DNA of 64,000 nucleotides, taken from Salvia splendens (taxonomy: Eukaryota; Streptophyta; Magnoliopsida; Lamiales; Lamiaceae). Location of the stretch: NCBI RefSeq assembly GCF_004379255.2, contig NC_056049.1, forward strand, positions 14,988,063 to 15,052,062. The letters run 5' to 3'. Shown piece by piece: positions 35,130-47,704 of this stretch (position 1 is its first letter; each line of letters begins with the position of its first letter). A model generated the notes under the pieces. That model had not been told where the DNA came from and made no database searches. It saw nothing but the letters and a program-made list of their open reading frames with translations. The translations under genes and the position numbers were made by a program.

Positions 35130-37697
35130 TGTCACGACCGCCCATGCTAGGGGTGTTACAAACGAGGCGATCGTGACCAAGGGACAAACATTAAGAATAG
35201 CATTTAAGGATAACAGTTCATAAGAAAGCCTCAATTAGCTTAAAGAATAATATTTTAGTTCAAAAAATATAGCAGCGGAAATAAGGTTTCAAAGAGAGTC
35301 TAGGATGACGCCTATGTATGAAGACACAACGCATCCAAAATCCCTAGGCAGACTCAACATCCACCGCAACATACCGCTCAACCTGCACATAGGGAAAACA
35401 CATGCAGGGCTGAGTACTTGTTGTACTCAATGGGCTCATGCCGAAAACATTTTCATAAAAACAGTTATGTCACCCATACCAGTGATCTCGAGTTTTATGA
35501 AGTTAAGAAATATCACGAGAACACAAAAATATTTCAAAGTCTGGCCAGACAATCAATCTCCCCACTTTCTCATCAATCATTCAATCACATTCTCTTTCCA
35601 TAGTGCGACGAAAGTGTGGCCACACTATTCGCCCACGAGACCGGCCGACTAGCAAGGACGGCTCACGATCCCACTTGTGTACACAGCCTGATAGGGTTTG
35701 CGGCCCTACTCAGACCCGAATTCGTTTCATTCATTCATTACAGCCATATAGCCTAACGGAGCAAGCTCCGACGAACTAGGCATCAGACAACAATCTCATA
35801 AACAAAACATCATGGCATGACATAACACTTTAAACCACCCTTATTTCTCCATAATCATACTTTTGAAAGCGTAAAAGAGTTTAGTAAAAGAAAGCCCACC
35901 TCGTTCTCTTAGCAATTCACACCCCAACTTAGCAACTCTCGATCCTCGAGTTCACGAGTACACAACACCCTTGTCAATGACAACACAAGTCAGCCTCACA
36001 CAACATCATCTTACTATGCATGTCCTATCGCTTCTCTCTCATCGTTTTCCTCAATTTCCCAAACCCAACATACGTCACAAAGGTGTAAGACACGCGTAAC
36101 ACATTTCAACTGATCACAAGTGATTTCAACGTTTAAACACGTTTCTTGGACATACATGCATCATATAACACTTTTAAATCTTGAAACTAGGTGTCATTTT
36201 AATAAGGCAGAAAACTGGCAGAATTGCGCGACCGTTTTGTAAAAATCACTATAAAATCACCCGACTTCCGTTGGGGCTAAAACTTTACCAAAATGCAGTA
36301 GACTCATCAAATAACTTCCAGTTTAAATTTCATATCAAAATACCCCCTTTTGGTCGGTCAATTCGGAAACGTAACCTATTGGTCGAGAAAACATATTCTG
36401 GCAGAATTGCACAGTCAACTTCAAAAATTCACCAAAAATTCATCCTTCCTCATATGATGCTAAAATTTGGTCACAACACATTAGACACATTCAAGTTCAC
36501 CCAGTTAAAATTTCACACCGAAATCATATCATTTGGTCAGTCAAAACATTTATGCAACTCTCTGATCGGAACATAAAATTCTAGCAGCACTGCGCAGTTC
36601 ATTTGAAAAATTCACCGTAAATTCATACGACGTCTAATAAGGCTAAAATTTTCACAAGACTCAGAAGACACTTCAAATTTTCATCTAGTTCAAGAATCAC
36701 ATCAAACGGAGGTCATTTGTTCGGTCAAACAGATTTCGAAACATTCTGGCCGAGAGCACACGTTACTGGCAGAATTGCGCAGTCGACTTCAAACATTTTT
36801 AAAAAATTCATTTTTCGACAAAAAGGGCTGAAATTTATACGAGACACAGAAATCACCTTGAAATTTACTCAGTAAAATTTTCGTATCAAAATTCGACCGT
36901 TTGGTCAGTCAAATACACGTCGGAATCCACTATCCGAACACCACAATTTTCATACTCAAAATTTCGAAATTAGGGTTTCTTCCACAATCATCCAAACAAA
37001 ATTTTCTCATGCTTATAACACACAATCATGCTTGATAAGACTCTCTTAACATGTTTGCACATAAACTTAGATCATTTACCAAGGATTCAAATCAAACTTC
37101 ACACAACTTAATCAAAAATCGCATAACTATCAAAGTTCTCAAGCAAACTCACTTTCCCACCGATTAACTTTGCGATCTATGATTCCTACACCCTCTATAT
37201 GCATGTAGGATTCAAGAATAAAGTTTCAATGAAGGAGATGAGAAGAAAATCTTAGTTATACCTTCTTGAATCAAGAAAAACGAATGGTAGAAACAAACGT
37301 TGACACGATTCGTCCCTCTCCCTTCACCGCTGCCGCCGCTGCCACGAATCCGCCGTCGCGGATCCGCCGCCATCGGCTCCTCCTCTCTCTTCTCTCTCTC
37401 GGATTCTCGATTGCGAAAGAAATGAAATGAAATGAAATGAAATGAAATGAAAGGAGGTTGTATTTATAGAAAATTTTTTCATAAAAGACAAAAATTCACG
37501 TCTTTTCGTTTCGATGTGACGCGTAATTAATGCGGCGTTGAAAAACGTGCCTGATGCGATGTGATTCTTATCCGCTTGGAAAACGTGCCTGATGTGACGC
37601 GGTTCTTATCCAACTTTTCGTCTCGATTTGTTGTCGAAAGTGTATTTGATACGTGGTTTATTCTTTCGTGTAGGTAACTATTTAGCGGGTCGTTACA
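35130..37697 (-). repeat. Element 2 LTR, 3' copy in element sense
   Basis: This copy is 2,568 bp. It carries the block shared with element 1 (35378-35448), four diverged repeats of about 184 bp (36215-36945) and a six-unit AATGA microsatellite (37421-37450). A short GC-rich segment with CCGCCG words lies near 37330. It adjoins the polypurine tract and so is the 3' LTR. Plus-strand frames of 115 and 131 residues occur in both LTRs but match nothing known. Confidence 0.93.
36215..36945. repeat. Four tandem repeats of about 184 bp in element 2 LTR
   Basis: Copies start with CTGGCAGAATTGCGC-like words at 36215, 36398, 36581 and 36766, so periods are 183, 183 and 185 bp. Copies are strongly diverged from each other but share the blocks TTCAAAAATTCACC, GGCTAAAATTT and TTTGGTCAGTCAA. 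The same array lies at about 45056-45785 in the other LTR. The period is close to that of many plant satellites and of nucleosome spacing. Confidence 0.85.
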
Positions 37698-37714
37698 TTC
37701 TACCCACCTTAACA
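37698..37714 (-). other. Polypurine tract of element 2
   Basis: The minus strand reads TGTTAAGGTGGGTAGAA directly before the LTR start TGTAACGACC. Confidence 0.85.
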
Positions 37715-37739
37715 GAAATTTCGTCCCGAAATTTGATCG

Positions 37740-37972
37740 TCTCACATAAACAACTCGGGGTACTTTTCTTTAATTCCATCTTCTAACTCCCACGTGGCTT
37801 CCTTGGAACCATGGTGTTTCCAACACTTTCACGAATGCTATCGACTTGTTTCGCAACTCTTGTATCTTCTGATCTAGGATTGTCTCTAGCCTTTCCTCGT
37901 AGCTCATGTCGGGTTTAGGATCATTTCCTCTTGACGAATCACATGCTTGGGGTCAAACACGTACTTGCGCAA
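37740..37972 (-). pseudogene. Element 2 chromodomain-like tail, decayed
   Basis: On the minus strand, past a TAG (37975-37973), the same frame reads LRKYVFDPKH-like residues, then DMSYEERLETILDQ, then ELRNKSIAFVKVL. These are the counterparts of the Tekay-type tail seen intact in element 1. After VKVL the frame is lost, so the conserved block ATWELE cannot be read. Such tails are thought to guide integration toward particular chromatin. The TAG stands where element 1 has CAG (glutamine), a C-to-T change. Confidence 0.7.
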
Positions 37973-38641
37973 CTACGACACATGGAACACGTTGTGTACA
38001 TTCCCAAAACTGGGAGGTAACGCCAAACGATACGCTACAGGGCCTACTTCATCGAATATCTCGTACGATCCTACAAAGCGCGGTTTCAACTTGCCCTTCA
38101 TTCCAAACCTCACAACTTCTTTCGTCGGGGATACTTTCAAGAACACTTTGTCACCAACGTCGAATTTGATTTCCGTTCGACGCACGTCAGCATACGACTT
38201 CTGCCTATCTTGAGCTTCCTTGATCCTTGCGCGGATTTGATGCACAATTTCGGTCATTTCCTTTATAGCGTTGGGTCTTAACATCTTCCTCTCGCCAACT
38301 TCATCCATATATAGTGGGGATTGACACTTCCTGCCGTATAAAGCTTCATACGGAGCCATATCGATCGTCGCTTGGTAGCTATTGTTGTAGGCGAATTCAA
38401 CCAACGGTAGAACAGTTTCCCAACTTTCCCCTCGATCTAAGACAACTGCTCGTAGTATATCCTCAAGCGTTTGAATCGTCCTCTCTGACTGTCCGTCCGA
38501 TTGCAGTTGATAAGCAGTGCTGAAGTTTTGTTGTGTGCCCAATTCCCATTGCAAACTCATCCAAAACTTTGATGTGAACTTCGTTTCGCGGTCGGACACA
38601 AAAGTCTTTGGCACTCCATGCAAACGTACAATCTCACTCAC
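37973..38641 (-). pseudogene. Element 2 integrase core (second half) and GPY/F module
   Basis: This 222-residue minus-strand frame has the second catalytic aspartate in VSDRETKFTSKFW and the catalytic glutamate in SDGQSERTIQTLED. It has the conserved EFAYNNSYQATIDMAPYEAL block and a GPY/F-like module with GSYEI where element 1 has GPYEI. The frame ends at a TAG just after NVFHVS. It is out of phase with the upstream RNase H/integrase frame, and the shift lies near 38680. Integrase would join element cDNA to target DNA. Here the enzyme is split and could not be made as one protein. Confidence 0.88.
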
Positions 38642-38648
38642 GTAGATC

Positions 38649-39605
38649 TTAGCTAATTTGTCCGATCCATAGGAAATCGTTAATCGGTAAGAAGTGCGCG
38701 CTTTTAGTCAGTCGATCGATAATCACCCAAATCGCAGTGTTGCCCTTTTGTGACTTTGGCAAACTCATCACGAAGTCCATGGCTATATGCTCCCAGTTCC
38801 ATTCGGGAATTTCGAGTGGTTGCAACTTCCCATATGGCCGCTGGTGTAAGGCATTCACTTGTTGGCACGCTAGACATCGTTCCACATGTGACGCTACGTC
38901 TCCTTTCATCCCATTCCACCAAAAACGTTGCTTCAAATCTCGATACATCTTCGTACTTCCAGGGTGAGCAGTGTAAGGTGTGTCATATGCTTCACTCAAA
39001 ATCTCATCTTTCAGTGCCTCGTCTTTCGGCACACATAGTCGTCCATCGAACGTCAAAGCATTGTTCGCCTCTTCACGAAAATGGTCATGTTTCTCGGTTC
39101 TCACCTTCACACGTAATTCTTCCAACTTCTCATCACGTCGTTGGGCTTCTATGAGCTTGGTTCTCAAATCTGACTCAATCACTAGCGTCGCTATTCTTTC
39201 TCCTACTGTCTCGGGCGCTTTTACTATTTCCAACTGCATCTTATCGAACTCACGGATAAATGCTTCCTCCTGAGTTAGCAACAAAGCCAATTGAGGCTGG
39301 TCCTTCTTACTCAAAGCATTTGCCACTACGTTCGCCTTGCCCGGATGATAGTGAATACCACAGTCATAGTCTTTCACGAATTCTAACCCATGTCGTTGTC
39401 GCATATTTAGCTCCTTCTGCTCGAAGTACTTGAGACTCTTATGATCCGTATACATCTCGCATCTCACTTCATAGAGATGGTGTCTCCAAATTCTCAGTGC
39501 GTACACTACTGCTGCTAGTTCCAAATCATGGGTCGGAAAATTCAGCTCATTCGATCTCAACTGTCGGGAAGCATATGCTATCACTTTCCCATCTTGCATC
39601 AACAC
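38649..39605 (-). pseudogene. Element 2 RNase H and integrase N-terminal half
   Basis: This is a 318-residue minus-strand frame. RNase H motifs are LELAAVV (Glu near 29) and YTDHKSL (Asp 54). At the site of the last catalytic aspartate it reads VVANALSK, with Asn 96 in place of the Asp of VADALSR in element 1. This is a GAT-to-AAT change expected to destroy RNase H activity. The integrase zinc-binding region follows (AHPGSTKMY, then CLACQQ), then the first core aspartate in MDFVMSLP. The frame is lost at about 38680. Upstream, an eight-base T run (plus strand, near 39623) marks a probable frameshift that separates this frame from the RT connection segment. Confidence 0.88.
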
Positions 39606-39616
39606 GCATCCAAGTC

Positions 39617-40417
39617 CTAGTTTTTTTTTGTATCAGTAGAGACGGCGAAGTCCTTGTTGGCTGCCGACACCGTTAGAACATGTGTTGTGGTCAACTTTTC
39701 TTTCAACAGTTGGAAACTCGTCTCGCATTCCAGCGTCCAAACCACTTTGATTCCTTTCTTCAACAATTGTGTCATTAGTCTCGCGATTTTAGAGAATCCC
39801 TCGATGAAGCGTCGGTAGTATCCCGCCAATCCCAAGAAACTGCGGATTTCACTCGGCGTTTTCGGCGATTTCTAATTTTGTACAGCCTCAACCTTTGCGG
39901 GGTCTACTTGAATCCCATTTGCCGTCACGATATGACCAAGAATGTTCACTCGAGTTAACCAAAATTCACACTTACTAAACTTGGCATAAAGCTTCTCCCT
40001 TCATAACGTTTCCAACACAGTATGCAGATGCCCTCCATGTTCATCCTCGTTCTTCGAGTATACTAAAACATCATCGATGAAGACTAACATGAATTTGTCG
40101 AGATACTCGTGGAAAACTCGGTTCATCATGTCCATGAAGACGGCCGGGGCGTTGGTCAGCCCAAATGGCATCACGACGAATTCAGAATGGCCATAACGAG
40201 TGCGAAAAGCCGTCTTAGGTACATCCTCTCGTAGGACCTTTAGTTGATGATATCCCGACCTCAAGTCCATTTTTGAAAATACTTTAGCTCCTCGAAGTTG
40301 GTCAAATAAGTCATCGATTCTTGGCAGTGGGTACTTATTCTTCAAGGTCAACTTGTTGAGCTCACGGTAGTCGATGCACATCCTCATCGTTCCATCCTTC
40401 TTCTTCACGAATAACAC
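39617..40417 (-). pseudogene. Element 2 reverse transcriptase
   Basis: The minus strand at 40417-40001 has RT motifs in order: [25 protein letters not shown] (first catalytic Asp), [14 protein letters not shown] and [12 protein letters not shown] (catalytic FIDD box). The frame ends with a TGA (40003-40001) where the family usually has arginine. After it the same frame can be followed through KFSKCEFWL to a TAG (39874-39872) where element 1 has tryptophan, then into the frame 39835-39617 with [18 protein letters not shown]. Both catalytic motifs are intact, so the loss of function comes from the two stops and the downstream frameshift. Confidence 0.87.
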
Positions 40418-40556
40418 AGGCGCTCCTCACGGTGACACACTAGGTCAAATGAATCCCAAATCTAGTAATTCTTGCAACTGAATCTTCAACTCTGCCAACT
40501 CTTTAGGGGCCATTCGGTATGGCGCCTTCGATACTGGCGCAGATCCTGGTTCCAAA

Positions 40557-40815
40557 TCAATAGTGAACTCTAATTGTCTGTCGGTTGGCGGTCCAGGCAA
40601 AGTTTCTGGAAAACACATCAAGAAAATCTCGTACTACTGACACTTCTTCCACTCTCAATTCCTTCCTTTCCTCTCCGTTCAAGTACACAAGATACGCCGG
40701 ACGCCCTTTCCTTATCATCATGGTTGCTCGCAATGCGGAGATTATAGAGGTTTGTCGATTTAAAGAAATCCCATACAAAAAAGTCGGCTCGTCACCAGGG
40801 GTTTGAAAAGAAATT
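40557..40815 (-). pseudogene. Element 2 protease-RT linker
   Basis: The minus strand from about 40810 reads FQTPGDEPTFLYGIS, then SALRATMMIRKGRPAYLVYL, then [12 protein letters not shown]. This corresponds to the segment between protease and RT in Tekay-type polyproteins, where the last block usually reads PVVxxFPDVFPEDLPG. No ATG starts this frame. Upstream the frame is broken, and the protease active site (DSGA) is not found between 40820 and 43950. The linker shows that the parental element once had a normal gag-pol arrangement. Confidence 0.7.
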
Positions 40816-43800
40816 TGCCTCTAGCTGGTGTATCACTTTTACGCATGTCTGAGTATAGAAACTTATTCCCCCGTGTACATTCGAAAAGCTCAACCCCACC
40901 CTTTTCTCCAAGTCTAGTATCAAGAACTCGAAAATTGATCAAGCAGTCTTACTTGGATATGAACTGAATTCAAAATTGTAGCAACACTGCTGAAGGTGTC
41001 TTAATCAGAAAGGTTGCAGAATTAATTAAGAAAACAAGAACAACACTTCTAGTTCGACTCTTTTAGATCTCATCACCAACTTGTAGAAATTGGTTTGAAA
41101 AAAATAAGGCAGGGTCTAAGTTTCATTGATCTTGATCATGTTCATTCTGGAAATTAAGATTTCAAATAAACTCATAAAGGTTGAGACTTTACTTCTGACG
41201 AGAGCTCGAAAGAATATGAGATAGGCCTTGAAAACAGGATGAAACTGAATCAGGTCTCAAATTCCACAGTAGGCTGCCAAATAAGATATTTCAATTGCCA
41301 AATCAAATTTGCAAAATTTTGGCATCAATGAATGATGGTTCCAACATGTCATGACATGAGATGATCAATCGTGGGAGGATTTAGAAGCATAGACAAATGT
41401 CATGAGGTAGCACTGATCATGATTCGACGACATCATGTTACTGAATAATGATGTCACATCAATGGATTCACAGGGTTGCAACCAACGTGAAGTGAACTTT
41501 TTTTTAGGAAGATCGGCTAAATCAACCACATTAAGGAAAAAGAGACACAATAGTCTTAACTTGGTGTTGCAGAAAGAAAATCATTGAGCCTGAAACAATA
41601 TGTGTAGTGAAACTGAGCTAAAAATTTCACTTCTGCAAGGAAGAACTTGCCGCATGCATAGTTACGAAATAAAAAGGTGTACAAAAGTTCCAAGAAGAAT
41701 ATTCCATCCTTTGAAGAAACATGTTTGGGAATGGGATCATACTGAAGGTCATAACTGCAAACAACTTTTAGAAATGAAGTTCAAAGGCGGAAGTTCATAA
41801 ATTCAAAATATTGTCCTTACGAAAGATGAATCAAAGAAGACTACTAATCAAGATGTCCAAAAATGACGAAGGCAAACACAAATTTTCAAGAACTGAAAGT
41901 GAGTCATGATTCGATATAGGAAAAGAAATAACGTGCAATAATTGCGAATTGTGAGTCAAACAAGGTCGTAAATAGACAAGGGCTCACCGTTAATTGAAAG
42001 ATTCCAAAAAGAATTTCTTATAATCCAAGTAAGTACTGCTGATTAAAATCATTCATTCTAGCCACGAGGGTCACACTCTCTCGTTCATCTTTCTGAGGCC
42101 GAACATGGTAACATCGTTCTACGAAACTGCGGATTCCAAGTTGAGATTCATCGTGTCGTTATAACTAATAACAGTAGTCGAAAGCCATATCTTCATATAT
42201 TCCTTGCACGTGATAATCGTCATTTTCTTAAAACGTTGTAGTTATACTCGCGCTCTCAACATGATATAACGGTCGTTTTCGCCGCATCGCCACTTTTGAC
42301 CGAAGATCGGATTTATCTACTAGATCGCAAGTATGATCTCTACATCCGTTGTAGGATTACATCATTTCGCATCTCTTCTTGCCTCGAACATTTTCTCGTT
42401 TGGAACAACTCTTTAATTTGCACTTCTTTTTTTCTTAAACTCTTTATCATATGCTACGTCTTTTCGCATTCTTCTTGTTCTCGTCATTCAGAAAAAAAAA
42501 TTCTGAATTTGTAATCATTGGATAAAGTTCGAGTTCACACCACATTTTTCCATTTGTCCTATCACTCGGAAAAGTGATATTGCAGTTGTCAAAAACTAAA
42601 TTCGATATCATTTAATCTAACATACTTCTTAGGCACTCTATGTTCGCATACAAAGTTCATAGCGTCATTCCAAGAAATAGAAAAAGTTTCATGGTCCACC
42701 GGTCTCCATCCTCTATCTCGATAATTTAGAAATTTCTCCTCACTTTCCATTCTCGTTCGTTTGCATCGCTCGGGAAAGCAATAGGTGAGTTTTCAATTTA
42801 GAACTACGGTCCGCGTGGTCAACTAGTCTACATCTTCGGCACTCTAAGTTCACGACACATTTCATCATCTCGTAGAGAACAAAATATCACAACAAGTACT
42901 ATAACACACAACATTTTCACATATCAAAGCAAAACACTTTCACACTTCACATTATCATTCAAAACTTTTGAAATAAAATTTTCTTCAGACTCTCACACTT
43001 TCCTCTAAATTTTCACATTTCAATTTCAACTTTAGAGTAAAAGTTTTTTTTTTTACTCAAAACTCAAAACATACTTTCACATCAACTTTCATCACTCGTA
43101 TAAAACACTCCATAGAATAACGCTTCATACTTCGCACCCCATAACATATATAAACATCACACTTCCATGGCTAAATTTTCCAATCGAAAAGGTTTTTTTT
43201 TTTTTAAAACATAATATTTTCCATTGATCAATTAATTTTTCCCAAAAGAAAGAACTAACATGTTTTCATTTAAAGTTTTTTTTTTTCAACAACCTTCCAC
43301 AACATAAACATTTTTCCTCAATCAAACTCCACTAGAACAACGAGCCATTAATGTTACAAAACACTCATGCACTTCACATATATGTTTGAAACAACATTCT
43401 TAAATTACTCATTTATTTTCTAAAAAAAAAAAATTTAACATTCTCAAAACAACTCATCAACTTTCGTCCTTCATGTAAAACACTACATCATCCTATGTTC
43501 ACATGCTCACGTCGTAGTACTTTCACACATATAAAACATACTTAGTCATCATACTAGTCTTGCTCATGCTCCATATAATCACATCATAACAATATCATGA
43601 TCAACATACCACACGTGCTTAGATCATGTTGTCAATCATGCGCATACTTCACATATATAACACGTGCTTACATTTTCATGTCAATCGTACTCATATTCCA
43701 CATAATCATATCATCAAAATTCATCTTCACGTATAACATTCATTCACATGCGTACACTTGCCAAAACATCATCATCATATCATCATCAATTTCATACATC

Positions 43801-43954
43801 GATCTCACATTCTTTCAACAACTTAAAACATACCTCACTTTCTTTGGTTGAGCGTGATGCTTTGGATGTTGAGCCTTCGTGACACTTCCAGTTTAAGGTT
43901 TACTATTCTAGACTTAAGGTGAAAGAAGACTCTCGGACCAGAGCAAAAGAACGA
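40816..43954 (-). other. Element 2 region where gag and protease are expected; no gag seen
   Basis: This is about 3.1 kb without a recognisable gag, zinc knuckle or protease site. The part at 41150-42110 is similar to 15240-16400 of element 1. The part at about 42880-43850 is poor in G on the plus strand, with several runs of eight or more T or A (near 43047, 43193, 43277, 43422). Short frames here (61-84 residues) match nothing known. Confidence 0.6.
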
Positions 43955-43967
43955 AGCTCTGATACCA
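43955..43967 (-). other. Primer-binding site of element 2 (initiator tRNA-Met)
   Basis: The minus strand reads TGGTATCAGAGCT three bases inside the LTR boundary at 43971. This is the same spacing as in element 1. Confidence 0.92.
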
Positions 43968-43970
43968 CTC

Positions 43971-46533
43971 TGTCACGACCGCCCATGCTAGGGGTGTTAC
44001 AAACGAGGCGATCGTGACCAAGGGACAAACATTAAGAATAGCATTTAAGGATAACAGTTCATAAGAAAGCCTCAATTAGCTTAAAGAATAATATTTTAGT
44101 TCAAAAAATATAGCAGCGGAAATAAGGTTTCAAAGAGAGTCTAGGATGACGCCTATGTATGAAGACACAACGCATCCAAAATCCCTAGGCAGACTCAACA
44201 TCCACCGCAACATCCCGCTCAACCTGCACATAGGGAAAACACATGCAGGGCTGAGTACTTGTTGTACTCAATGGGCTCATGCCGAAAACATTTTCATAAA
44301 AACAGTTATGTCACCCATACCAGTGATCTCGAGTTTTATGAAGTTAAGAAATATCACGAGAACACAAAAATATTTCAAAGTCTGGCCAGACAATCAATCT
44401 CCCCACTTTCTCATCAATCATTCAATCACATTCTCTTTCCATAGTGCGACGAAAGTGTGGCCACACTATTCGCCCACGAGACCGGCCGACTAGCAAGGAC
44501 GGCTCACGATCCCACTTGTGTACACAGCCTGATAGGGTTTGCGGCCCTACTCAGACCCGAATTCGTTTCATTCATTCATTACAGCCATATAGCCTAACGG
44601 AGCAAGCTCCGACGAACTAGGCATCAGACAACAATCTCATAAACAAAACATCATGGCATGACATAACACTTTAAACCACCCTTATTTCTCCATAATCATA
44701 CTTTTGAAAGCGTAAAAGAGTTTAGTAAAAGAAAGCCCACCTCGTTCTCTTAGCAATTCACACCCCAACTTAGCAACTCTCGATCCTCGAGTTCACGAGT
44801 ACACAACACCCTTGTCAATGACAACACAAGTCAGCCTCACACAACATCATCTTACTATGCATGTCCTATCGCTTCTCTCTCATCGTTTTCCTCAATTTCC
44901 CAAACCCAACATACGTCACAAAGGTGTAAGACACGCGTAACACATTTCAACTGATCACAAGTGATTTCAACGTTTAAACACGTTTCTTGGACATACATGC
45001 ATCATATAACACTTTTAAATCTTGAAACTAGGTGTCATTTTAATAAGGCAGAAAACTGGCAGAATTGCGCGACCGTTTTGTAAAAATCACTATAAAATCA
45101 CCCGACTTCCGTTGGGGCTAAAACTTTACCAAAATGCAGTAGACTCATCAAATAACTTCCAGTTTAAATTTCATATCAAAATACCCCCTTTTGGTCGGTC
45201 AATTCGGAAACGTAACCTATTGGTCGAGAAAACATATTCTGGCAGAATTGCACAGTCAACTTCAAAAATTCACCAAAAATTCATCCTTCCTCATATGATG
45301 CTAAAATTTGGTCACAACACATTAGACACATTCAAGTTCACCCAGTTAAAATTTCACACCGAAATCATATCATTTGGTCAGTCAAAACATTTATGCAACT
45401 CTCTGATCGGAACATAAAATTCTAGCAGCACTGCGCAGTTCATTTGAAAAATTCACCGTAAATTCATACGATGTCTAATAAGGCTAAAATTTTCACAAGA
45501 CTCAGAAGACACTTCAAATTTTCATCTAGTTCAAGAATCACATCAAACGGAGGTCATTTGTTCGGTCAAACAGATTTCGAAACATTCTGGCCGAGAACAC
45601 ACGTTACTGGCAGAATTGCGCAGTCGACTTCAAACATTTTTAAAAAATTCATTTTTCGACAAAAAGGGCTGAAATTTATACGAGACACAGAAATCACCTT
45701 GAAATTTACTCAGTAAAATTTTCGTATCAAAATTCGACCGTTTGGTCAGTCAAATACACGTCGGAATCCACTATCCGAACACCACAATTTTCATACTCAA
45801 AATTTCGAAATTAGGGTTTCTTCCACAATCATCCAAACAAAATTTTCTCATGCTTATAACACACAATCATGCTTGATAAGACTCTCTTAACATGTTTGCA
45901 CATAAACTTAGATCATTTACCAAGGATTCAAATCAAACTTCACACAACTTAATCAAAAATCGCATAACTATCAAAGTTCTCAAGCAAACTCACTTTCCCA
46001 CCGATTAACTTTGCGATCTATGATTCCTACACCCTCTATATGCATGTAGGATTCAAGAATAAAGTTTCAATGAAGGAGATGAGAAGAAAATCTTAGTTAT
46101 ACCTTCTTGAATCAAGAAAAACGAATGGTAGAAACAAACGTTGACACGATTCGTCCCTCTCCCTTCACCGCTGCCGCCGCTGCCACGAATCCGCCGTCGC
46201 GGATCCGCCGCCATCGGCTCCTCCTCTCTCTTCTCTCTCTCGGATTCTCGATTGCGAAAGAAATGAAATGAAATGAAATGAAATGAAAGGAGGTTGTATT
46301 TATAGAAAATTTTTTCATAAAAGACAAAAATTCACGTCTTTTCGTTTCGATGTGACGCGTAATTAATGCGGCGTTGAAAAACGTGCCTGATGCGATGTGA
46401 TTCTTATCCGCTTGGAAAACGTGCCTGATGTGACGCGGTTCTTATCCAACTTTTCGTCTCGATTTGTTGTCGAAAGTGTATTTGATACGTGGTTTATTCT
46501 TTCGTGTAGGTAACTATTTAGCGGGTCGTTACA
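43971..46533 (-). repeat. Element 2 LTR, 5' copy in element sense
   Basis: This copy is 2,563 bp. Compared with 35130-37697 it has five instead of six microsatellite units, which accounts exactly for the 5-bp length difference. I also see three substitutions (near 44214, 45471 and 45597). It ends gtcgttaca and is followed by the TSD. The four repeats of about 184 bp lie at about 45056-45785. Confidence 0.93.
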
Positions 46534-46538
46534 TTAGT
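46534..46538. repeat. Target-site duplication of element 2 (right)
   Basis: ttagt matches 35125-35129. Confidence 0.93.
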
Positions 46539-47704
46539 GTTAGTCTGTACTATTTATTTTGTAGTGAGTGTGCAACGCATTATTCGTATTTTGTATTTAT
46601 GGTGCATGTATTTTGTTTATAGGTTGTGTAACTGAGTGGGCAGTGTATTTGCAGTACATGTATTTCTGTGCATATGTATGTGCAATGTGTATTTTCTATA
46701 TGCGAGTTTATTTTCTATAATGTGTGTTTTATGTAGTGTGTGTAGCACATAGTCTGTGTTTTGCGTTTACAGTGCATGTATTTTGCGTATAATATGTTTA
46801 GTTTGTGTATATTGTGCAATATGTATAGTGTTGTATTTTCCTTACGTACATATTTTTTCTATATAGTGTGTGTTTGTTATAATGTATGTGGTGTGAGTAG
46901 TATGTGTATTGTGTGTATTGTGTTCAATATATATATTATGAGCACATGGTGTGTATTTGTGTATATTATGTAGCATTGTTTTGGGTATATTGTATATATA
47001 TTTTGTGTGTAGTGTGTGTGTTGTGTGCAATGTATTTTGAGCACGGTGTGTATTGTGTGCTATATGTACTGTGTATTTTGTGTATATACTTTGGGTATAG
47101 CGTCTTGTGTATTATGTGCAATCTATGTTGTGTGTATTTTGTGTTATGTGTGTATATGAATGTGCTTGTATTTTGTGTATAGAGTGTGTACTTTGTGTAT
47201 GGTGCTTATAGTGTGTATTTTTGTACATGTATATTTAGTGTATAGTTTGTGTATATTGTGAATAGTCTGTATAGAGCGTGTATTTTGTGTCCTATGTATA
47301 ATGTGCATTTTCTGTATAATGTGGTGTGTGTATTTTGTGCGTGAAATGTTTGTATTTTGTTTATAGTCTGTGTAATTTTAGGGTTCTGTCTGTTTTGTGT
47401 GTTTAGTATATTTGTTTTATGAACATTGTCTATAGCGTGTGTCCAATGTATGTTTATTGTGTGTGCTTTGTTTGTACTTTTTGTATATGTGTATTTTATG
47501 TTTGTAGCTGTCCGTATGTATAGTGTCTAGTATATGTATTTGGTTTATAGTGTGTGTAATGTGTGTATTTTGTGTATAATGTAATTAATCTATCTAGTTT
47601 GTGTATAGTTGCAATGCATTGTGTGTAGTGTGTTTGTAGTGCATCTAGTTTGTTTATAGAGTGTTTCATTTGCAATTTGTGTGTAGTGTTTGTTTGTATT
47701 TTGT

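Larger units (their letters stand above)
35130..46533 (-). mobile_element. Element 2: Ty3/gypsy chromovirus (Tekay/Del type), defective, inside satellite
   Basis: The element is 11,404 bp with TG...CA ends, TSD ttagt, LTRs at 35130-37697 and 43971-46533, an initiator tRNA-Met PBS and a polypurine tract. Pol is on the minus strand and is clearly related to element 1, for example in the shared block [15 protein letters not shown]. The LTRs are mostly different in sequence, so it is another family of the same clade. By eye the LTRs differ by three substitutions and one 5-bp microsatellite unit, so insertion is recent. Pol has at least three nonsense codons and two or more frameshifts, and no gag is recognisable. 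Confidence 0.93.

Noticed and set aside
35305..36576. 115- and 131-residue plus-strand frames in the element 2 LTR, repeated at 44146-45417
   Set aside because: They are antisense to pol. One crosses the ~184-bp repeats and neither has a domain, so they are likely chance frames preserved only because the LTRs are young.
43597..43851. 84-residue plus-strand frame with hydrophobic stretches
   Set aside because: It is a single frame in AT-rich DNA inside element 2 with no counterpart in element 1 and no recognisable domain.
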